The position numbers and the translations under genes are program-made. Under the pieces are notes generated by a model. It was not told the origin of the DNA. It ran no database searches and worked only from the letters and a program-made list of their open reading frames with translations. Shown piece by piece: positions 60,080 to 64,000 of a DNA stretch of 64,000 nt; position 1 is the stretch's first letter; each line of letters begins with the position of its first letter. Where the stretch lies: positions 4,918-68,917 of the forward strand of contig CALEJT010000078.1 of the NCBI GenBank assembly GCA_937898685.1, given 5' to 3'. This DNA comes from an uncultured Gammaproteobacteria bacterium. GTDB taxonomy: Bacteria > Pseudomonadota > Gammaproteobacteria > Pseudomonadales > Pseudohongiellaceae.

Positions 60080-61702
60080 ATGACCTCAGCCCCCTTCTCG
60101 TCGCATAACACCGATGTGCTCATCATCGGCGGCGGTGCCGCCGGCATGAGTCTGGCATTACGCGTGGCGGACAAGGCCAAGGTCACGATTCTGTCCAAGA
60201 GTTCTCTCGCACAAGGCTCCACCTATTACGCACAGGGCGGTATCGCGGCGGTACTGGATCCTCAGGACGATCTCGCCTCACATGTCGAAGACACCCTGGT
60301 GGCAGGTGCCGGACTCTGTCATCGCGACATCGTCGAATACACGGTGAGCCGTGCACGTGAAGCGATCGAATGGTTGATCGAACAAGGCGTGAAGTTCACG
60401 CGTGAGCATGGTGGTGACAACGGCGTTCCCGGCAACTATCACCTCACGCAGGAAGGCGGCCATAGTCATCGTCGCGTGATTCACGCTGCCGACGCCACGG
60501 GCAAGGCGGTGTTCGAAAGTCTCGCCGCGCAAGTGCTGGCGCATCCGAACATTCGCTTCACCAGCAACTGCGTTGCAGTCGACCTGATCACCGGTGCCAA
60601 GGTGGGCCGCCCCGAACGTGGTTGTCTCGGCGCCTACGTGCTCGATGAACAGACGGGCAAAGTGGAAACCGTTTCCGCGCGCTTCACCGTGTTGGCGACG
60701 GGCGGTGCCAGCAAGGTCTATCTCTATACTTCGAATCCCGATACCGCGAGTGGTGACGGCATCGCGATGGCCTGGCGTGCCGGTTGCCGCGTGGCCAACA
60801 TGGAATTCAATCAGTTCCATCCGACCTGCCTCTACCACACGCAGGATCGCACCTTCCTGATCAGCGAAGCCTTGCGTGGCGAAGGCGCCTATCTGCGCTT
60901 GCCCGATGGCACACGCTTCATGCCGAACTATCACGCGCTCGCCGAACTCGCGCCGCGTGACATCGTTGCCCGCGCCATCGACGCCGAGATGAAGAAGAGC
61001 GGCTGCGACTGCGTGTATCTCGACATCACGCACAAGAGCCCGGAATTCATCAAGGAACACTTCCCCACCATCTACGCGCGTTGCCTGAAACTCGGCATCG
61101 ACATCTGCACGCAGCCGATTCCGGTGGTGCCTGCCGCGCATTACAGCTGTGGTGGTGTGATGGTGGACCGCAATGGTCAGACCGACATCGAAGGTCTCTA
61201 TGCCATCGGTGAAACCAGCTTCACCGGGCTGCATGGCGCCAACCGCATGGCCAGCAACTCGCTGCTGGAATGTTTCGTGTTCGCCTTCGCGGCCGCCGAA
61301 CACATTACGGAACAGCTGGCGCATCTCGAACCGTTCACGGATCTGCCGCCGTGGGACGACAGTCAGGTGCGCGACTCGGATGAAGACGTGGTGATCGCCC
61401 ACAACTGGGATGAGATCCGCCGCTTCATGTGGGACTACGTGGGCATCGTGCGCACCAACAAGCGTCTGCAGCGTGCACGCAATCGCATCGATTTACTGCA
61501 GAAGGAAATCCACGAGTACTACAGCAACTATCGTGTCACCACGCCGCTGCTGGAACTGCGTAACCTTGCGGTGGTGGCGCAGTTGATCATCGAATCGGCG
61601 ATCGCACGCAAGGAAAGCCGCGGTCTGCACTACAGCCTCGACTATCCGAATCTCGCGGACAAAGCCGAGGATACGATTCTCACACCGCCGAACTTCCGCT
61701 AA
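60080..61702 (+). CDS. nadB: L-aspartate oxidase
   Basis: A 540-residue FAD enzyme oxidising aspartate to iminoaspartate, the first step of NAD synthesis. The FAD loop is VLIIGGGAAGMSLAL. Family segments are YYAQGGIAAVLDPQDD, EGGHSHRRVIHAADATG, FHPTCLY and the catalytic-domain LHGANRMASNSLLECFVF. The start ATG 60080 lies after AGGA; a 25-codon upstream extension is rejected. It is divergent from rpoE. Confidence 0.97.
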   Translation: MTSAPFSSHNTDVLIIGGGAAGMSLALRVADKAKVTILSKSSLAQGSTYYAQGGIAAVLDPQDDLASHVEDTLVAGAGLCHRDIVEYTVSRAREAIEWLIEQGVKFTREHGGDNGVPGNYHLTQEGGHSHRRVIHAADATGKAVFESLAAQVLAHPNIRFTSNCVAVDLITGAKVGRPERGCLGAYVLDEQTGKVETVSARFTVLATGGASKVYLYTSNPDTASGDGIAMAWRAGCRVANMEFNQFHPTCLYHTQDRTFLISEALRGEGAYLRLPDGTRFMPNYHALAELAPRDIVARAIDAEMKKSGCDCVYLDITHKSPEFIKEHFPTIYARCLKLGIDICTQPIPVVPAAHYSCGGVMVDRNGQTDIEGLYAIGETSFTGLHGANRMASNSLLECFVFAFAAAEHITEQLAHLEPFTDLPPWDDSQVRDSDEDVVIAHNWDEIRRFMWDYVGIVRTNKRLQRARNRIDLLQKEIHEYYSNYRVTTPLLELRNLAVVAQLIIESAIARKESRGLHYSLDYPNLADKAEDTILTPPNFR

Positions 61703-61713
61703 GCAGCGCTGAG

Positions 61714-61986
61714 TTACAAGCGGCTGCGATCGTATTGCAGCACCAGATCAACCACCTGTTGCAGCTCTGGCGTAGGCGCCGGCTCGCGTTGCGTGAGCCA
61801 CAGAAAAAGATCCTGATCCTCTTCGGCGATGAAGGCACGATAGAGCTCGAGTTGTTCGGGACTCAGCTTGTCGAGCTGCGTGCTCGCGAAAGGCACGAGC
61901 AAGAGATCGAGCTCGAGCATGCCGCGGCGGCTGTGCCAATAAAGACGTTTGAGTTCAGGGTCGGAATAAACGGCGCTGGGTTCCAT
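61714..61986 (-). CDS. sdhE: FAD assembly factor SdhE (CptB)
   Basis: A 90-residue protein that promotes covalent flavinylation of succinate dehydrogenase. The essential RGxxE motif is seen as RRGMLELDLLL. It starts MEPSAVYSDPELKRLYWHSR. It is convergent with nadB (11 bases) and divergent from ygfZ, its usual neighbour. Confidence 0.93.
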   Translation of the reverse strand: MEPSAVYSDPELKRLYWHSRRGMLELDLLLVPFASTQLDKLSPEQLELYRAFIAEEDQDLFLWLTQREPAPTPELQQVVDLVLQYDRSRL

Positions 61987-62053
61987 CGACAGACGATCCT
62001 ATAATCGGCGCAACGACGCGCCAGGGCGCGCATTCTACCTGGTCATCGCTCTC

Positions 62054-62923
62054 ATGACTGACAATTTGCTTTCGGTTGCCAATAGCTCTCCCTATTTCCT
62101 CACTGCTGACGATGTCGACGTACTCCTGCTCAAAGGAGCGGATGCGACGCGTTTTCTGCAGGGACAAGTGACCGCCGACGTCGAAGCCCTCGCCATCGGC
62201 GCCTGCACACCTGCGGCCGCGTTGACGCACAAGGGCCGCGCCTATGCGCTGTTCTGGTTGCTCAAGCGCGACGCGGAAACCTATGTGCTGGTGCTGAATT
62301 CCGGCGTCGGTGAAGTGTTGACGACGCAACTGCGCAAGTACCTGCCCTTCTACAAATGCCAGTTCACCAAGGAGCTCGACGGCGAGTTCTTGCTGACCGT
62401 CGGTGCGGAACTGCGCGAGGGTGAGCATCTCGCCTGCGTGCTCGGCGAAGCGCCGCACACCGTGGCTTATTGGTTGCCGACCGGAAGTGACCTCAGCGGG
62501 TTGACCGCCGGCCTTACGCGCGGCGATGCACGCCGCTGGCTCACCGATGCAGTGCTGTTGGGACATTTCCCATTCACACCGGCAGACGCCGAACTCTATA
62601 CGGCAGCGGAGTTGAATCTCGACGCCCACGGTTACGTCAGCTATGAGAAAGGCTGTTACACGGGGCAGGAAATCGTGGCGCGCATGCACTACCGCGGCAA
62701 GGTGAAGAAGCAGTTGTACCGTCTGGAACTCGCCGATCTCGTCGATGCCGACAACCTGACCTTGCGCGACGCCGACGGCAACGACATCGGCAGCGTGCTC
62801 AAGGCCCTTCCGCTCGGCGCCGCACAGTGGCGTGCCTTGGCCTTCCTGCCGACGGAAGCCGTCGACGGCGAACGTCGGCCCGTGCCGAGCGCGGGACGGC
62901 TCGTCGATTGCGCTCCGCTTTGA
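62054..62923 (+). CDS. ygfZ: Folate-binding tRNA-modifying protein YgfZ
   Basis: A 289-residue GcvT-like protein needed for activity of some Fe-S enzymes such as MiaB. The defining motif KGCYTGQEIVARMHYRGKVK is near residue 205. The N-terminal folate-binding part reads FLQGQVTADVEAL. The start ATG 62054 gives MTDNLLSVANSS. It is adjacent to sdhE as in E. coli and Pseudomonas. Confidence 0.94.
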   Translation: MTDNLLSVANSSPYFLTADDVDVLLLKGADATRFLQGQVTADVEALAIGACTPAAALTHKGRAYALFWLLKRDAETYVLVLNSGVGEVLTTQLRKYLPFYKCQFTKELDGEFLLTVGAELREGEHLACVLGEAPHTVAYWLPTGSDLSGLTAGLTRGDARRWLTDAVLLGHFPFTPADAELYTAAELNLDAHGYVSYEKGCYTGQEIVARMHYRGKVKKQLYRLELADLVDADNLTLRDADGNDIGSVLKALPLGAAQWRALAFLPTEAVDGERRPVPSAGRLVDCAPL

Positions 62924-63092
62924 TCCATCCCGAAGTGCAGGGTTCCGTGACGCAAGCCCCTCAATTTGTCAGGAACGGCGCGCACTTGCCGACGGGCTGG
63001 CTGGACGCTTCCTGACTAAGTGTTTATGCTCCAGCCCGGCTGTTCGCAGCCTCCCCGTCTGACCTCTGCGTCAGCCAACTACAGTGAATCCT

Positions 63093-64000
63093 ATGCGGAA
63101 GAAAAAGTTCACAGGACGTAACAGTCTTCCCCTGCTGACCCTCGTTTCCTGTTCCTGCCTGCCCCTGCAAGCCCTCGCGCAATCCGAGCCCATTGGCACT
63201 GTGATCTTCGCCAATGGCGACGTGCAGGCGCGTGGTGCCGATGGCAGTGTGCGCACCCTCACCCGCCGCTCGCCCATCTTCGAGCAGGACACCGTGATCG
63301 TCGGACCCGCCGGCATGGCACAGGTACGCATGGTCGACAGCGCCACGATTTCACTGCGCCCCGATACCGAATTCACCTTTGACGACTACGAGTACGACGG
63401 TGACGACACCACGCCCGACTCCGCCGTCATGAACCTCATCCGCGGCGGCTTCCGCACGATTTCCGGCAGCATCGGCGATGCCGACGAAGACAACTACGAA
63501 GTGCGCACGCCCTACGCCAGCATCGGCATTCGCGGCACCACGCATTTGGCGCGATTGGTCGATGATCGTCTCCTTACCGGTGTAGAAGACGGCGGCACGA
63601 CGATCGAGAACGATTACGGCAGTCTCGACACCGGTCTCGGCGCGAGTTTCGACTTCAGCGAAACATTCGAAGGCTCCGCACCGCGCGGCCTCAACTTCGA
63701 ACCGCCGGAACTCAACGCCAACAACTTTTTCAACGCCGAGCTGAACGTCGAGAATTCCAACACCGTCGATACCGGTGAAGAAGGCGATTTCGGCAGCGAT
63801 GATCTCGGCTCCGGTGATCCCCTGCCCGGCCAGATTCCCGAAGGCACACCTCCTCCGGGCGGCGAACTCGCCGCCGCGCTGAACCCATCGATCAATGCAC
63901 GCGCCCCCGAGGAATTGCCTGGCGTCGTGATCCCTGAGCCAGAACCCGAACCCGAACCCGAACCCGAACCCGAACCCGAACCCGAGCCAGAGCCCGAGCC
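63093..64000 (+). CDS. Exported FecR-domain protein with Glu-Pro repeat (3' end outside window)
   Basis: The frame runs open from ATG 63093 to the window edge (302 full codons). A basic n-region and signal peptide end at LQALAQ (about residue 30). A FecR domain follows at about 33-160 (GTVIFANGDVQARGADGSVRT, DTVIVGPAGMAQVRMVDS, ISLRPDTEFTFDDY, TPYASIGIRGTTH). An acidic linker leads to a run of Glu-Pro pairs from about residue 284 to the end. In FecR-domain proteins of this type the C-terminus is often a large envelope or adhesin part; here it is unseen. The Glu-Pro repeat is at DNA level a CCCGAA repeat and may vary in length. Confidence 0.85.
   Translation, partial: MRKKKFTGRNSLPLLTLVSCSCLPLQALAQSEPIGTVIFANGDVQARGADGSVRTLTRRSPIFEQDTVIVGPAGMAQVRMVDSATISLRPDTEFTFDDYEYDGDDTTPDSAVMNLIRGGFRTISGSIGDADEDNYEVRTPYASIGIRGTTHLARLVDDRLLTGVEDGGTTIENDYGSLDTGLGASFDFSETFEGSAPRGLNFEPPELNANNFFNAELNVENSNTVDTGEEGDFGSDDLGSGDPLPGQIPEGTPPPGGELAAALNPSINARAPEELPGVVIPEPEPEPEPEPEPEPEPEPEPE

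Overview
The window reads as chromosomal DNA from a moderately GC-rich gammaproteobacterium. The evidence is gene order: isc cluster-ndk-rlmN-pilW-rodZ-ispG-hisS-yfgM-bamB-der, trmJ/suhB beside secFD-yajC-tgt, and nadB/rpoE-rseA-mucD-lepA-lepB-rnc-era-recO followed by cysM-rlmD-mazG-adk. This is Pseudomonas-like synteny, but several usual members are missing: cysE after trmJ, relA between rlmD and mazG, pdxJ after recO, and rseB between rseA and mucD. I cannot name genus or species. I see no transposase, integrase, prophage or CRISPR array.

Layout. 1-3.3 kb: end of xseA, a small methyltransferase and ppk1. 3.5-14 kb: a long minus-strand housekeeping run (amidotransferase, der, bamB, yfgM, hisS, ispG, rodZ, pilW, rlmN, ndk). 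14.3-19.8 kb: the iron-sulfur operon iscRSUA-hscBA-fdx with an IscR-type promoter. 19.8-30.6 kb: trmJ/suhB, secFD-yajC-tgt, then mdh, pyk and a small membrane protein lying between tgt and queA, and a tRNA-Leu(CAA). 30.7-44 kb is the accessory part: a DUF1554-like secreted protein, a DUF6152-like periplasmic protein divergent from a TonB-dependent receptor, an exported M3 peptidase, an argD-like aminotransferase behind what looks like a leader-peptide attenuator, a secreted caspase-like protease with a paralogous lipoprotein lacking the protease and a broken third fragment, then small VOC and SnoaL-like genes. 43.9-47.4 kb: uppP, tsaB, a large Lys/Ala-rich histone-H1/AlgP-like protein and a repetitive non-coding stretch. 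47.4-62.9 kb: adk, mazG, rlmD, cysM, recO, era, rnc, lepB, lepA, mucD, rseA, rpoE, nadB, sdhE, ygfZ. The window ends inside a FecR-domain protein with a Glu-Pro repeat.

Functional links. Envelope biogenesis and stress are strongly represented: BamB, YfgM, RodZ, PilW, SecDF-YajC, LepB, UppP and the RpoE-RseA-MucD system, with a sigma-E-like promoter in front of rpoE. The isc genes form a complete Fe-S assembly line serving clients such as IspG, RlmN and RlmD nearby. The most unusual items are the argD attenuator candidate (promoter, 38-codon Arg/Ala-rich peptide, mutually exclusive hairpins, terminator) at 36970-37246, and the caspase/PPC gene set at 38518-42838. A family of short palindromic repeats recurs in four intergenic regions.
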